NCBI GenBank assembly: GCA_964519665.1
Contig: CAZFIV010000009.1
Coordinates: 62,001 to 126,000, forward strand
DNA length: 64,000 nucleotides
From: JANQQN01 sp964519665
GTDB lineage: Bacteria; Myxococcota; Kuafuiibacteriia; Kuafuiibacteriales; Kuafuiibacteriaceae
Direction: 5' to 3'
Positions 1-8,721 of the stretch are shown piece by piece. A program made the position numbers and the translations under genes. The notes below the pieces were generated by a model. The model ran no database searches and was not told the DNA's origin. It saw only the letters and a program-made list of their open reading frames with translations. Each line of letters starts with the position of its first letter. Position 1 is the first letter of the stretch.

Positions 1-691
1 CATCCCATAGCGACTTGTCGATCTCGCCGGTGACCATGATGACCTCGTGTTCGATCGGGACATCGACCCTGATCGCTCGAAGATGATCCTGATCATCGCG
101 CCACGCGCGATACAGTTCGTCGGCGGCGGCCCGGAACTCGAATGATCTCACCTTTCCTCGGTGGTCGACCTCGAGCCGGTATCGCTGGCCGGGCTGGGCG
201 TACCGGAAGTCGAACTTGCCGCGGAGCGCTCGAAAGAGCTCGTCTTGATCGGCGAGAGTCGCGCCGGCGTCGGTCAAGATGGTCGCGATGAACTCGTTTT
301 GGCGTAACTCGCCTTCTCGGCGTTCGACGTCGGGCGCTGCGACCCCGTAGGGCAGCTCCGCCGGCGCTGACCGGGAGACGACCGCTACTTGAAAATGGGC
401 GGGCTGAGGTTCGACCGCGGCCGGGTCCTCCGCACCGACCGATTCGGTGCGCGAGGCCGTCCGGAAGGCCACCGATCCACGGGTGGCCGGTACCGCCGTC
501 AGCGAAGCCTGACCGGTCTGAGGCTCGAGGTCTTCCGAATCGACGAATAGCCCCGTCACCAGCATCAGGCCGGCACCGATGACGAGCCCGATCACGAACG
601 TGTGCCAGCGACCGAGCCGAGGGTTCGAGCCAGCCTCCCGACTCTCCCAACTCCGTTTGCCGTTCGTCTGCTGATCTTCACCGACGCTCAC
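1..691 (-). CDS. M23-type peptidoglycan endopeptidase, N-terminal part (partial, runs off left edge)
   Basis: The reading frame is open from a GTG at 691 to the window edge, so only the N-terminal ~230 residues are visible. An N-terminal membrane anchor (GLVIGAGLMLVTGLFV) is followed by a Ser/Ala/Pro-rich linker and then a domain with FDFRYAQPGQRYRLEVD and a later VTGEIDKSLWD. These two motifs are typical of the propeptide-like region ahead of the M23 (LytM) zinc peptidase domain in MepM/YebA-type enzymes. The catalytic H-x-x-x-D and H-x-H motifs would lie beyond the window. It would act in the periplasm on peptide cross-links of the wall. The GTG is favoured because an in-frame TGA lies two codons upstream; no clear ribosome site was seen. 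It follows the 729-2702 gene by 37 bp and may be co-transcribed. Family assignment rests on remembered motif similarity. Confidence 0.7.
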   Translation of the reverse strand, partial: MSVGEDQQTNGKRSWESREAGSNPRLGRWHTFVIGLVIGAGLMLVTGLFVDSEDLEPQTGQASLTAVPATRGSVAFRTASRTESVGAEDPAAVEPQPAHFQVAVVSRSAPAELPYGVAAPDVERREGELRQNEFIATILTDAGATLADQDELFRALRGKFDFRYAQPGQRYRLEVDHRGKVRSFEFRAAADELYRAWRDDQDHLRAIRVDVPIEHEVIMVTGEIDKSLWD

Positions 692-728
692 GGGTCAACC
701 ATGAACGAAGCGCGGCCGTTGCGCCACA

Positions 729-2702
729 TTAAGGTCGTCCACCACACCAATCGACGTCTCCCTCGACATCTGGGTCGTCGCTCGGCCCGAAGAATTGATT
801 CACACACTGGCTGGTGCTCGGACACGTGGGCGTCAGCTTCAAATCGAGGATGTAGGGCGTGCCAAGGTCGAAATCGTCCCCACACGGAGTGCTCCCTCGG
901 CGGGCCAGTCTCGAATTGTCGTAGAGCTGGAAGTAGTGCGAGCCGGCTCCGGTGACTTCGCGAAACACCACGAAACACTCATTGGTGACTTCTCCGGTGA
1001 GCAGGTCGAAGTCGTTCTGATCGTCGGGATACTGGCAAAGGTCTTCGTTGGGGTCGGAGGGCGGTTCATCGGGGTTGCCCTGTCGGCATTGGTTCCCGAA
1101 GCCCCGGTAGAAAGGACGGGGCGAGTTTGACTCGCCGTAGAAAAATGTCTGCAACTCCAATGGCGTTTCGCCGGGCGTCGGACGGGTGTAACGCACCCGC
1201 AGCTCGATCAAATAATCGCCGTTATGACCGGGCGCAGGCTCGACCGGGCCGGGGATCTTGTACTCATACCAGTCCACGTCGTTGGCGTGAGAAATGTACC
1301 CCTGAACGGTGTCGTAGATGATCTCGGCGCCGGATGTTCCGGTCATCGTGGCTTCGATCTCCACTGCGCTGTTGCGCCCGGTGAGCAGGAAGTTCTCCAG
1401 AGGGTCGGGTTCGGCGACGTGGTCCGCGGTCAGCCGATACCCGGTGGCTTGATCGGCGTCATCATCGTTGAGGTCGCGAACCAGAATGAAGTAGACCCCG
1501 TCTTCGGTCACCGGATGTGCCGTCCTGAGGCGCGCGACGCCGGCACTCCCGTCATTCCAGCGTCGAAAAGCCTGGCAGCAGAAGCCGTCACGCGCGTCAC
1601 AAACCCGGGTTTCCCCATCAAGACCAAACACGGTGAAGGCCAGGTCGACCGGTGACAAACCGTTCATCTCGGCTTCGACCGTCAACAGCCGGGGCGACTC
1701 GGGGGACGCCCCGGTGACCTCGATCGCGTACCAGTCGAAGTCAGAGATCGACGCGATCAACCCGTCCATCGGCACGCCCCGCTGCAGGGTGGTCGCCGTT
1801 TCGCTCGTTTCGTTGGGGCCGTTGTCGATATCGTTCTGGTCAGGCTCGGGCAGCAACCGAACGGTCAGCGAATATATTTTCGACAAGTCGGCCTGCAACC
1901 CGTCTCCCTGGTCGTCCCGGACGACGATCAGGTAGTTGCCCGCCGCGCTGCCGACCGCCCGCACCTCGACCGGCCAAGCCGCCGAGGTGAGTGGCTCCGT
2001 CGACTGCGCCAACGGCCTCTCGCGCGACGGGTCGTACAGTTCCCAGGTCAAGGTCACCGGGGAATCGGCGCCCTGGGTCATCGCGATCTCGATGAGCTGA
2101 TTTTCGGCAACCGAGACCTGGAACCAGTCCTCGTCTCCCTGAGTGCCGATGGTCCCGCTGACCGCAGCCCCTGGTATCAGGAGCCGAGCATCCTCGGCAA
2201 CGTCGTTCGGCTCGTTGTCATCGGTCTGGCTGAGCAGGTCAACCTGCACCCGGTACGGATTGCGATCGTCTTCCGCGTCGTTGCCGACCTCGCGGACGAT
2301 CAGGCGGTGTTCGCCCGCGACGGTGGCTTCCTCTTGAATGACGAGGCGCTGCTGAAAGCCGGTCCCCTCGGATCGGCGATTCACCGGAGACCGGGCGTCC
2401 GGAAACTCCAGGGCGATATCCAGCACCACCGGTGAGAGGTCGGCCTCATTCGACACCACGATGCTGATGATCTGGCCCGGGCTGGCGACGTTGAACGTAT
2501 ATTCGTCCGTATCGCCGACCGGGAAGATGAACTCGGTCTGGGAGACGCCGATCTCGGTCGGGCACGGCGTCTCGGGCGAGCACGGGTCGGGGACGGTTCC
2601 GGCGTCCATCGTCCCGGTCTGCTCGGGGGGGCTTTCGATTGATCCCGAACACGCGGCGACCGCCAGCGGCAGCAATGACAACAAGCGTCGGTAGGGGGTC
2701 AT
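729..2702 (-). CDS. Exported lipoprotein with repeated pre-peptidase C-terminal (PPC)-like domains
   Basis: A 657-aa lipoprotein. The signal peptide ends at a lipobox (LPLAVAAC), so it should be lipid-anchored after secretion. The start at 2702 is chosen over 2705 because AAGGAG then sits 5 bp upstream. The body contains at least three PPC-like beta-sandwich units, each marked by a D-x-D-W-(Y/F) motif (GDEDWFQVSV, SDFDWYAIEV, NDVDWYEYKI) and a variant of YxLxVxL. PPC domains usually accompany secreted proteases, but no protease domain is visible here, so this is likely a binding or structural surface protein. The C-terminal ~150 residues carry several Cys. It lies just downstream of the 2733-4490 VWA lipoprotein (30 bp), suggesting one operon of surface lipoproteins. 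The ligand is unknown. Confidence 0.75.
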   Translation of the reverse strand: MTPYRRLLSLLPLAVAACSGSIESPPEQTGTMDAGTVPDPCSPETPCPTEIGVSQTEFIFPVGDTDEYTFNVASPGQIISIVVSNEADLSPVVLDIALEFPDARSPVNRRSEGTGFQQRLVIQEEATVAGEHRLIVREVGNDAEDDRNPYRVQVDLLSQTDDNEPNDVAEDARLLIPGAAVSGTIGTQGDEDWFQVSVAENQLIEIAMTQGADSPVTLTWELYDPSRERPLAQSTEPLTSAAWPVEVRAVGSAAGNYLIVVRDDQGDGLQADLSKIYSLTVRLLPEPDQNDIDNGPNETSETATTLQRGVPMDGLIASISDFDWYAIEVTGASPESPRLLTVEAEMNGLSPVDLAFTVFGLDGETRVCDARDGFCCQAFRRWNDGSAGVARLRTAHPVTEDGVYFILVRDLNDDDADQATGYRLTADHVAEPDPLENFLLTGRNSAVEIEATMTGTSGAEIIYDTVQGYISHANDVDWYEYKIPGPVEPAPGHNGDYLIELRVRYTRPTPGETPLELQTFFYGESNSPRPFYRGFGNQCRQGNPDEPPSDPNEDLCQYPDDQNDFDLLTGEVTNECFVVFREVTGAGSHYFQLYDNSRLARRGSTPCGDDFDLGTPYILDLKLTPTCPSTSQCVNQFFGPSDDPDVEGDVDWCGGRP

Positions 2703-2732
2703 CATGTCTCCTTGGTGGCGGCTACGCACCCA

Positions 2733-4490
2733 TCACGGGGGCGCACCGATGGTACAGTCCGTATCGGGATCGAAGGTGGCCGGGTCCACGAACGCGGACG
2801 GCGGCAGTGCGACCTCCGGAAAGGGCGGGTCTCGAAAGTCCGGGAAGATGTACCGCTGCTCGACACAGGCGATCCTGAACACCCCGCGGTCGGTCGGGTC
2901 GTCGAAGGGGGCCTGGCCGGCGTACAAAAAGATACGGTTGGGCGATCCGTCGACGGTCTCGGCCAGGGTGATGTTCTCGACCCGAAAGCTATAACAGGCG
3001 CGGCCCGCTTCGATGGCGGCAGCGGACGGCGAACCCTCCTCCACCGACTCCAGACGCTGTTCAACGATATCGTACCGGTAGGCGATGCCGGACCGGTTCG
3101 CCGCGTCGTTGGTCACCGGGTCGGAGTGCCCGCGCAGCTCGTCGCCGTTGCGCGCCCCATCGAAATCGAGGTCCGCCAGAGTGTCGTTGGAGACCGGATT
3201 GGTGCCGAACCGTAGCTCGATCTCGTCCGGGAAGCCGTCGGCGTCGGTATCGACGAAGCTGCGGCTGGTACCCACGAACCGCTCCTCGCAGTCGAGCAGC
3301 GAGTCGCCATCGGTGTCGAGCCGGTCGACGGGCAGCGCGCAGTCCGCGTCGCTGGGGTCGAGGGGATCGAAGCCGGATGAAGCCAGGCGCACCTCCAAGA
3401 AGTCATGAAAGCCGTCGTCGTCGGTGTCCCGCGACATCGGATCCGAGCCGACCTCCGCTTCGCGTTCATCGCTCAGGCCATCGCCGTCCGAATCACCGGT
3501 GGCCCGACCGACCCGGTCCTCGATATTGAGGAAGGTCAACGTGGGCCGCGTGTTGGCATTGCTGGCGACCAGATTCTTGAGGGTGAACACCCGGCGAATC
3601 GATGTCAGGTCGATACGCAAGAAGTTGATCTCCTCACCATTGCGGAACGAGCGAAACGTACCGTTGCCTGCGCTCGACATCGCGGTGAGCAGGTCCTCGG
3701 CCTCTTCCTCGACGCCCACCCATACGCAGCCGGACACCATCACGCACTCGGCCGCCGAGCCGATACCGGTACAGTTGACCTGGGGATCCTGCAGACCGGA
3801 CCCGGTGCAGCGGTTGCCCGTCGGACCGCCCAGAACCAGCGCAGTGTGGAGTCGGATCTCGCCCGGTCGATAGATTTCATTCAGCTCCAGGATCTCGTTG
3901 ACCTCATCGAGGATGGCGGATTCGGCCTGCGGCGGGTTCGGCAAGCCGTCGGAGAGAAAGATGATGGCGTACTTGGCGCGGGACAGCTCGACCTCGTCCG
4001 CGTTCATCATGTCCCGGGCCAACGAGACCGTAACGGCTCTCAGAGCGTCTCGGTAGTCGGTGGTCGATCCGGCGCGCCCGAGCTCGAAGATCGCCACCTC
4101 GAGCCGGTTGCGGTCCCGGGTGAACACGTTCCCGTCGACGTCTTGCGTCAGAAGGGCCGTGTCGCCGTTGAAAGAGATGATTCCAAACGACACGCCCGGA
4201 TCATCGATATAGGCGTCGATCACCTCCCGAACGGCCGTCAATCGCTGCCCGGAGGGATCGGTACGATCCATCGACTGGCTCGAGTCGACCACGAACAGGA
4301 TTCGAACCGGGAACGAGACCGTCGTCGGATCCTCGGTGCACAACTCGCCTTGGATCGCGATCTTGTTGTCGACCGGTCCTTCTCCGAGACCAGGCACGCT
4401 GAACAGCGACCGGTCGGTGCATCCGGCGAGCGTGACCCACGCGACGAGGGCACTGCAAGCCAGCTTACCCGCGATTGTCGGCTTCTGCAT
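2733..4490 (-). CDS. VWA-domain lipoprotein with thrombospondin type 3 repeats (paralogue 1)
   Basis: A 585-aa exported lipoprotein: a short basic N-terminus, hydrophobic core and lipobox (VTLAGC). A von Willebrand factor A domain follows, with an intact MIDAS motif D-S-S-Q-S after FPVRILFVV and a FLSDGLPNPP segment typical of VWA folds. The C-terminal half carries TSP3-type Asp-rich calcium-binding repeats (DSDGDGLSDE, DTDDDGFHD, DTDGDSLLD, DTDADGFPD). Such proteins are probably metal-dependent surface adhesion or scaffold factors. An in-frame ATG at 4529 overlaps the upstream stop as TGATG and would add 13 residues; 4490 gives a more usual signal peptide. Shared termini with 4529-6379 and 24260-26233 show they are paralogues. 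Upstream and downstream neighbours are on the same strand with little spacing. Confidence 0.85.
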   Translation of the reverse strand: MQKPTIAGKLACSALVAWVTLAGCTDRSLFSVPGLGEGPVDNKIAIQGELCTEDPTTVSFPVRILFVVDSSQSMDRTDPSGQRLTAVREVIDAYIDDPGVSFGIISFNGDTALLTQDVDGNVFTRDRNRLEVAIFELGRAGSTTDYRDALRAVTVSLARDMMNADEVELSRAKYAIIFLSDGLPNPPQAESAILDEVNEILELNEIYRPGEIRLHTALVLGGPTGNRCTGSGLQDPQVNCTGIGSAAECVMVSGCVWVGVEEEAEDLLTAMSSAGNGTFRSFRNGEEINFLRIDLTSIRRVFTLKNLVASNANTRPTLTFLNIEDRVGRATGDSDGDGLSDEREAEVGSDPMSRDTDDDGFHDFLEVRLASSGFDPLDPSDADCALPVDRLDTDGDSLLDCEERFVGTSRSFVDTDADGFPDEIELRFGTNPVSNDTLADLDFDGARNGDELRGHSDPVTNDAANRSGIAYRYDIVEQRLESVEEGSPSAAAIEAGRACYSFRVENITLAETVDGSPNRIFLYAGQAPFDDPTDRGVFRIACVEQRYIFPDFRDPPFPEVALPPSAFVDPATFDPDTDCTIGAPP

Positions 4491-4528
4491 CGAGGCCGAA
4501 GGTACCCGCCCCCCAGAAGAAAGATCCA

Positions 4529-6379
4529 TCACGGGGTCTCCGGCCCGCCCGCGCTCACGCAATGCTGATTTGGGTCGAGCACATCGGGGGCGTAGAAGTC
4601 GTCGGGCGTCAGCGTGACCAGACCGTCGGGTGGACTCTTGAACGACGGGGCGATGAACGTTGCCCGGACGCAGGCGACCTTGTACCGGCCGAAGTCGTTC
4701 GGATCGTCGAATGGCGCTTCCGCCATGTAGACCCGCAGATCGTTTCGGCCCACGCTTTGGTCCTCGCCCGGCAGCGCCAGCGGCGTGTCGAGCTGAACGT
4801 TCCTGACCCGGAATTGGTAGCAACGCCCGCCGTCGGCGGCCCGCTCGACCTCGTTGGTTCGGTATCGATAAGCGATCGACGTTCGGGCCGGCCCCTCGTC
4901 GAAGCTGACGCTGGTTCGGAAACGAACCTCATCGCCGTTGCGGACCCCATCGAGGTCAGAGTCGCGAAGCGTATCCGAGACCGCGGGATCGGTGTTGGCG
5001 ATGACCTCGAGGCCGTCGGGCACCCCGTCGGCATCGGTATCGAATAGATCGACGGAGGTCCCGACAAGGAGCTCCTCGCACCGGGCCAGGCCATCCGCGT
5101 CGGTGTCCGCTCGATCCGCGGGCTGCTCGCATCCCGTGTCGGGAACGACCGGATCGAGGCCGCTGCGGCGCCGGAGCCACTCCAGGCTGTCCTTATATCC
5201 ATCGCCGTCGGTGTCGACCCGGGTGCGGTCGAGCCCATTTTCGAACTCCAGCGCGTCCGATAGGCCGTCGCCGTCGGAGTCCAGCGCCAGGGAGCCGTTG
5301 GACCCGGGCAACAGGTTCGGATTCACGACCAACAGGTTCTTCATGGTGTTTTCGCGTTTGATGCTGGTCAGGTCGAAACCCAGAAAATCGATCTCTTCGG
5401 CCTGCGAGAAATCTCGGAACACGCCGTCCCCGATCTCCGCGATGCCCTGCAGGAGCGCCCGCGCTCGCTCCGGGCAAACGAAGTTGGTATCGCCGATCGC
5501 GTAGCACCCGTTCGCGTCGAGAGCGCCGACGAGGCTGGGATCGAACAAGAACGCGGTGTGAATGCGGAGCTCACCAACCTGGAAGTCTCGGCCGAGGTTC
5601 ACGATGTCTCGGACCGCGTTTTCGATCTGGTAGGGCTGATTGTAGTCTTGATTGCCCACCAAGTAGGGAAGCAAAGCCTGGTTGCGCTCCTGCTGACGAA
5701 TCGCATTCGGGTCGCGACAAAAGAAGATATGGCGGTCCGCGTCTCGTTCGCAAATCCCGGCGGCAAGGCTATCTGAGCCGCAGCACTCGGGGAACGGGTC
5801 GCCGTCCGACAAGAATATGAGAACGTATTTGGTCCGCGCACGCTGGGCCGCGGACGTCGTCTCCAGCATGTCTTGCTGAAGGACCGAAAACGCGGTCGCC
5901 AGCGCGCCTTGGTAGTCGGTCACCGAATCGGCCACCCGCAGCCCCTCCCCTACGGCCCTCTCGAGGATGGTCGCGTTTTGAGTGAACGCTCCGGTGAGAT
6001 CGGCGCTGAAAGGATCCCCAGCGGTGATCCGCTCGCCGGGTTTAGTGAGCACGTCCGTCGATTCGTTGAAGCGAATGATGCCAAATGAGACGCTCGGGTT
6101 GCCCCGGAGCCTCAAGATCGCCTCTTCGACCGCCAACGCGCGTTGGTTCGGGATGTCGACAAACTGCATGCTGCCGGAGCCGTCGATAATGAACAGGACT
6201 TTGACCGGGAACTCGGTCGCCTCCGGCGGCTCCGTACACACCTCACCCTGGATCTCGAGGAAGTTGTCGTAGACGGTGAGTTCGGCCTCGGTGATGGGCT
6301 GGAGTACGGGTTCGGCGCAGGCGCCCGCGAGGAGAAATAACGCTGGGCTCAGCATCCACGTCGCACGACTCTGTCTCAT
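4529..6379 (-). CDS. VWA-domain lipoprotein with thrombospondin type 3 repeats (paralogue 2)
   Basis: A 616-aa lipoprotein with signal peptide and lipobox-like FLLAGAC. The VWA domain has the MIDAS motif D-G-S-G-S after VKVLFII, and a YVLIFLSDGDPFPECC segment. Asp-rich TSP3 repeats fill the C-terminal half (DSDGDGLSDA, DTDGDGYKDS, DTDADGLARC, DTDADGVPDG, DSDLDGVRNG). The extreme C-terminus repeats the pattern seen in paralogue 1 (a VACV...FxxPP block and a final Cys). It is likely the first gene of an operon running 6379 to about 2700 or further, since its stop abuts the next start. The preceding 279 bp are non-coding. The biochemical partner is unknown; VWA and TSP3 together imply calcium-dependent protein binding at the cell surface. 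Confidence 0.85.
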   Translation of the reverse strand: MRQSRATWMLSPALFLLAGACAEPVLQPITEAELTVYDNFLEIQGEVCTEPPEATEFPVKVLFIIDGSGSMQFVDIPNQRALAVEEAILRLRGNPSVSFGIIRFNESTDVLTKPGERITAGDPFSADLTGAFTQNATILERAVGEGLRVADSVTDYQGALATAFSVLQQDMLETTSAAQRARTKYVLIFLSDGDPFPECCGSDSLAAGICERDADRHIFFCRDPNAIRQQERNQALLPYLVGNQDYNQPYQIENAVRDIVNLGRDFQVGELRIHTAFLFDPSLVGALDANGCYAIGDTNFVCPERARALLQGIAEIGDGVFRDFSQAEEIDFLGFDLTSIKRENTMKNLLVVNPNLLPGSNGSLALDSDGDGLSDALEFENGLDRTRVDTDGDGYKDSLEWLRRRSGLDPVVPDTGCEQPADRADTDADGLARCEELLVGTSVDLFDTDADGVPDGLEVIANTDPAVSDTLRDSDLDGVRNGDEVRFRTSVSFDEGPARTSIAYRYRTNEVERAADGGRCYQFRVRNVQLDTPLALPGEDQSVGRNDLRVYMAEAPFDDPNDFGRYKVACVRATFIAPSFKSPPDGLVTLTPDDFYAPDVLDPNQHCVSAGGPETP

Positions 6380-6422
6380 TGGCTCAACCTCTACCTACCT
6401 CTGCTCGACGGCCCAACGTCAA

Positions 6423-6473
6423 AGGTCTGACGTCTAAGGTCTAACGAACCGTCTACGAACCGTCTAACGAACG
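6423..6473. repeat. Short imperfect direct repeats in intergenic region
   Basis: The unit GTCTAACGAACC occurs about three times in tandem (6439-6450, 6451-6461 with one base missing, 6462-6473), preceded by two shorter relatives (GGTCTGAC, CGTCTAAG). It lies 5' of the 4529-6379 lipoprotein gene, within a 279-bp gap (6380-6658) in which no gene was seen. It could be a regulator-binding array or a neutral slippage repeat. Confidence 0.6.
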
Positions 6474-6658
6474 CTGTTGAAACGACTCCGCGCCCGGGGC
6501 CGTAGGGCACCGGACGCGGCTTGATCGTTGGCCCGCGGCCTCAGCCGCGCCCGTCTATACCCCGTCTCCCGCCGTTTCGGCGGTTCAATTTGGAGGGCCC
6601 CTCGGGGCAGAGGCGACAGGGACGACCCGATTTGAGTCGCCCCTACCTCAGCGGGGCT

Positions 6659-8083
6659 TTACGCCCGGCGACGACGCCGCAGCCAGAAGCCCGCAGCGGC
6701 GAACAGAGCCAGCGCGATGAGACTGATATCGCCTCGGACGTTGGTGCAGCCGCCGCCACCGCCGTCGCCCTCTTCGGCTTCGAGCGTAAAGCTGTACACC
6801 GACACCCGCCCATCGTTGGGGCTGGCGGGGTTCGTGAAACCCGGCCGCGGGTCGGGCAAGACCAGACTTGCCGTGACCTCAATCTCGTAGTCACCGGCCA
6901 CGTCCGGCGTGAACTGGGCGCGGCGGTTGGCCAGGTACCGGTACTCGAAGGCTTCGGAAACCGCAACGGAACCTTCGAAGTTCTCGATGCGTGCTCGGCT
7001 CCCGTCGGGGCGGTCGATGACCCGCCACGTATATCGAATCGCGGTGTTCTCGAGGTTCGAGAACAGGTGCAGTTGGCTCGGCTCACCGACCGCGCCCACG
7101 GCGTAGGGCAGCGAAAGCACTGTGAAGGGGTCGGTCACGGGATCGAGGCAGTGCACCGCGGGGTCGAATTCACTGGTGCTGACGGGTTCGCGGACCCCGG
7201 GCAAGGGCGACACTACGTAGCAAAATCGACTGTCGCAGGCATCACCGACCCCGTCTCGGTCGCTGTCGAGTTGAGCGGCGCCCTGATCCGCGCCGTTTTC
7301 AACAGCGGGGCAGTTGTCGACCAGGTCGGGATAGTCATCACCATCCCGATCGAGGTCGCAGGCGTCGCCAACCTTGTCGTCGTCCATATCGGCTTGATCG
7401 AAGTTGGGGATGGTCAGGCAGTTGTCGATGCTGTCGAAGACGTTGTCGCCGTCTTCGTCCGTATCGCAGGCGGCATCCGGGTCTGGCTCGTCGCGATGCA
7501 CCAGCGGGCAGTCATCGTCAGCATCCGGAATGGTGTCGTTGTCATCGTCCGTGTCGCACGCGTTGCCGAGACCGTCGTCGTCCGTGTCGATCTGACTGCC
7601 GGGCACCAAGGGGCAAACGTCATCGCCATTCAAGAACCCGTCGTTGTCGATATCGGGGTCGCACGCGTCACCGATACCGTCCCGGTCGGTGTCGACCTGG
7701 GTGGTATCGGTCCATCGGTTGTTCTGTAGACCGTTCGCCGCGCTCACGCAGTTATCGCAGACGTCGCCGACGCCGTCACCGTCGCTGTCGATCTGCTCAG
7801 GATTGAGGGCGAAGGGGCAGTTGTCGAAGTTGTCCTCGAAGCCGTCGCTGTCGTAGTCGTCGGCGTACTGATAGGTATCACCGATGTCGGTGTTGTTGAT
7901 CAGAATCGATCCACCACCGCAGCCACAGCCACCGCCGCCGGTCATTTCTGGTTCGCCGCACAGGCCCCCCGCACACTCGCCGCCCGAATCACCCGGGTCC
8001 GGTTGAGCGGAGACCGGCCCGCTCACCGCGAGGAGTGCAACCGCCGCCAAAGGACCCACCAAAGACGCCATCCATCTACGCAT
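6659..8083 (-). CDS. Secreted TSP3-repeat protein with MYXO-CTERM-like C-terminal tail
   Basis: A 474-aa exported protein. A signal peptide (ending near SGPVSAQ) is followed by a Gly/Cys-rich stretch, then about seven Asp-rich TSP3 calcium-binding repeats (DSDGDGVGDVCD, DTDRDGIGDACD and relatives). Next is a beta-sandwich that looks PKD-like (RYTWRVIDRPDGS ... FTPDVAGDYEIEVTASL). The C-terminus has a Gly/Cys linker, a hydrophobic helix (LIALALFAAAGFWL) and RRRRRA. This Cys-helix-Arg layout resembles MYXO-CTERM and related sorting tails, which anchor proteins for processing at the surface of myxobacteria. The ATG at 8083 is chosen because it precedes the signal peptide; the frame remains open to 8170. 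It is transcribed divergently from the Glt-like cluster that begins at 8280. Confidence 0.8.
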   Translation of the reverse strand: MRRWMASLVGPLAAVALLAVSGPVSAQPDPGDSGGECAGGLCGEPEMTGGGGCGCGGGSILINNTDIGDTYQYADDYDSDGFEDNFDNCPFALNPEQIDSDGDGVGDVCDNCVSAANGLQNNRWTDTTQVDTDRDGIGDACDPDIDNDGFLNGDDVCPLVPGSQIDTDDDGLGNACDTDDDNDTIPDADDDCPLVHRDEPDPDAACDTDEDGDNVFDSIDNCLTIPNFDQADMDDDKVGDACDLDRDGDDYPDLVDNCPAVENGADQGAAQLDSDRDGVGDACDSRFCYVVSPLPGVREPVSTSEFDPAVHCLDPVTDPFTVLSLPYAVGAVGEPSQLHLFSNLENTAIRYTWRVIDRPDGSRARIENFEGSVAVSEAFEYRYLANRRAQFTPDVAGDYEIEVTASLVLPDPRPGFTNPASPNDGRVSVYSFTLEAEEGDGGGGGCTNVRGDISLIALALFAAAGFWLRRRRRA

Positions 8084-8279
8084 GCCGTGATGCTTAACAA
8101 ACACCGTGCCAGCTCGGTCGAATGGGCCGACTGGCTCTCGAGGCGCGAGATCGGGGGCCCTAGCCCCCACTTCGGGCGGACGCTCGGGGGCCCTTCACCC
8201 CACGAGACACAGAGTCATTTCCGAGGTTTACGAAGACGGCCGGTTTGACTTGGCCATGGAACGACGATAGCCGTCGGAC

Positions 8280-8717
8280 GTGAGCCGGCACGCCGCTTCC
8301 CCATATGTTCGCCGTTCCCGCATCGGTTCCCCCGTCGGGGCGCCCGCCCGTGTCCTCATCACCGCCCGCGCCCTCACGACCGCCCGAGCTTTCGTGGTCG
8401 GCGGGTTCTGGGCCTGGTTTGGGGCCTCGGCAGTCGTTTCTAGTGCCCACGCGAATCCCCAGAGCGGCGAGCGCGGTCGCGGGTCGCGCGCACGACCTGC
8501 TGCGTCGTCCGCCGCCGCCCCCGATGCGTCTCGGTCGTCGCAATCCGGTTTCAGGGGTCCGACCCGCATCGACTTTGACGATCGACTCATCCAGGGCCAG
8601 ACCAACAAGAGCGGCGCCGTCTACTTGTTCGACCGCAAAGAAACCGGGATCACCAGCATGGTGCAGCGCCGAAAGTCGTTTCGACACCTGACCATTGCCA
8701 CCATCTACGACCGCTGA
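8280..8717 (+). CDS. Small exported protein at head of Glt-like envelope cluster
   Basis: A 145-aa product from a GTG start. A long basic N-terminus leads to a hydrophobic signal or anchor (FVVGGFWAWFGASAVVSSAHA), a low-complexity linker and a conserved-looking C-terminal block (RIDFDDRLIQGQTNKSG ... LFDRKE ... MVQRRKSFR). The stop is 4 bp before the ATG of the FHA/TonB-C gene, so the two are surely co-transcribed. Short proteins with this kind of ending are, from memory, commonly found just before GltG-like genes in myxobacteria, but no enzymatic function is known to me. Start choice is uncertain because several in-frame GTG codons exist and no strong ribosome site was identified. Confidence 0.65.
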   Translation: MSRHAASPYVRRSRIGSPVGAPARVLITARALTTARAFVVGGFWAWFGASAVVSSAHANPQSGERGRGSRARPAASSAAAPDASRSSQSGFRGPTRIDFDDRLIQGQTNKSGAVYLFDRKETGITSMVQRRKSFRHLTIATIYDR

Positions 8718-8721
8718 TCCG

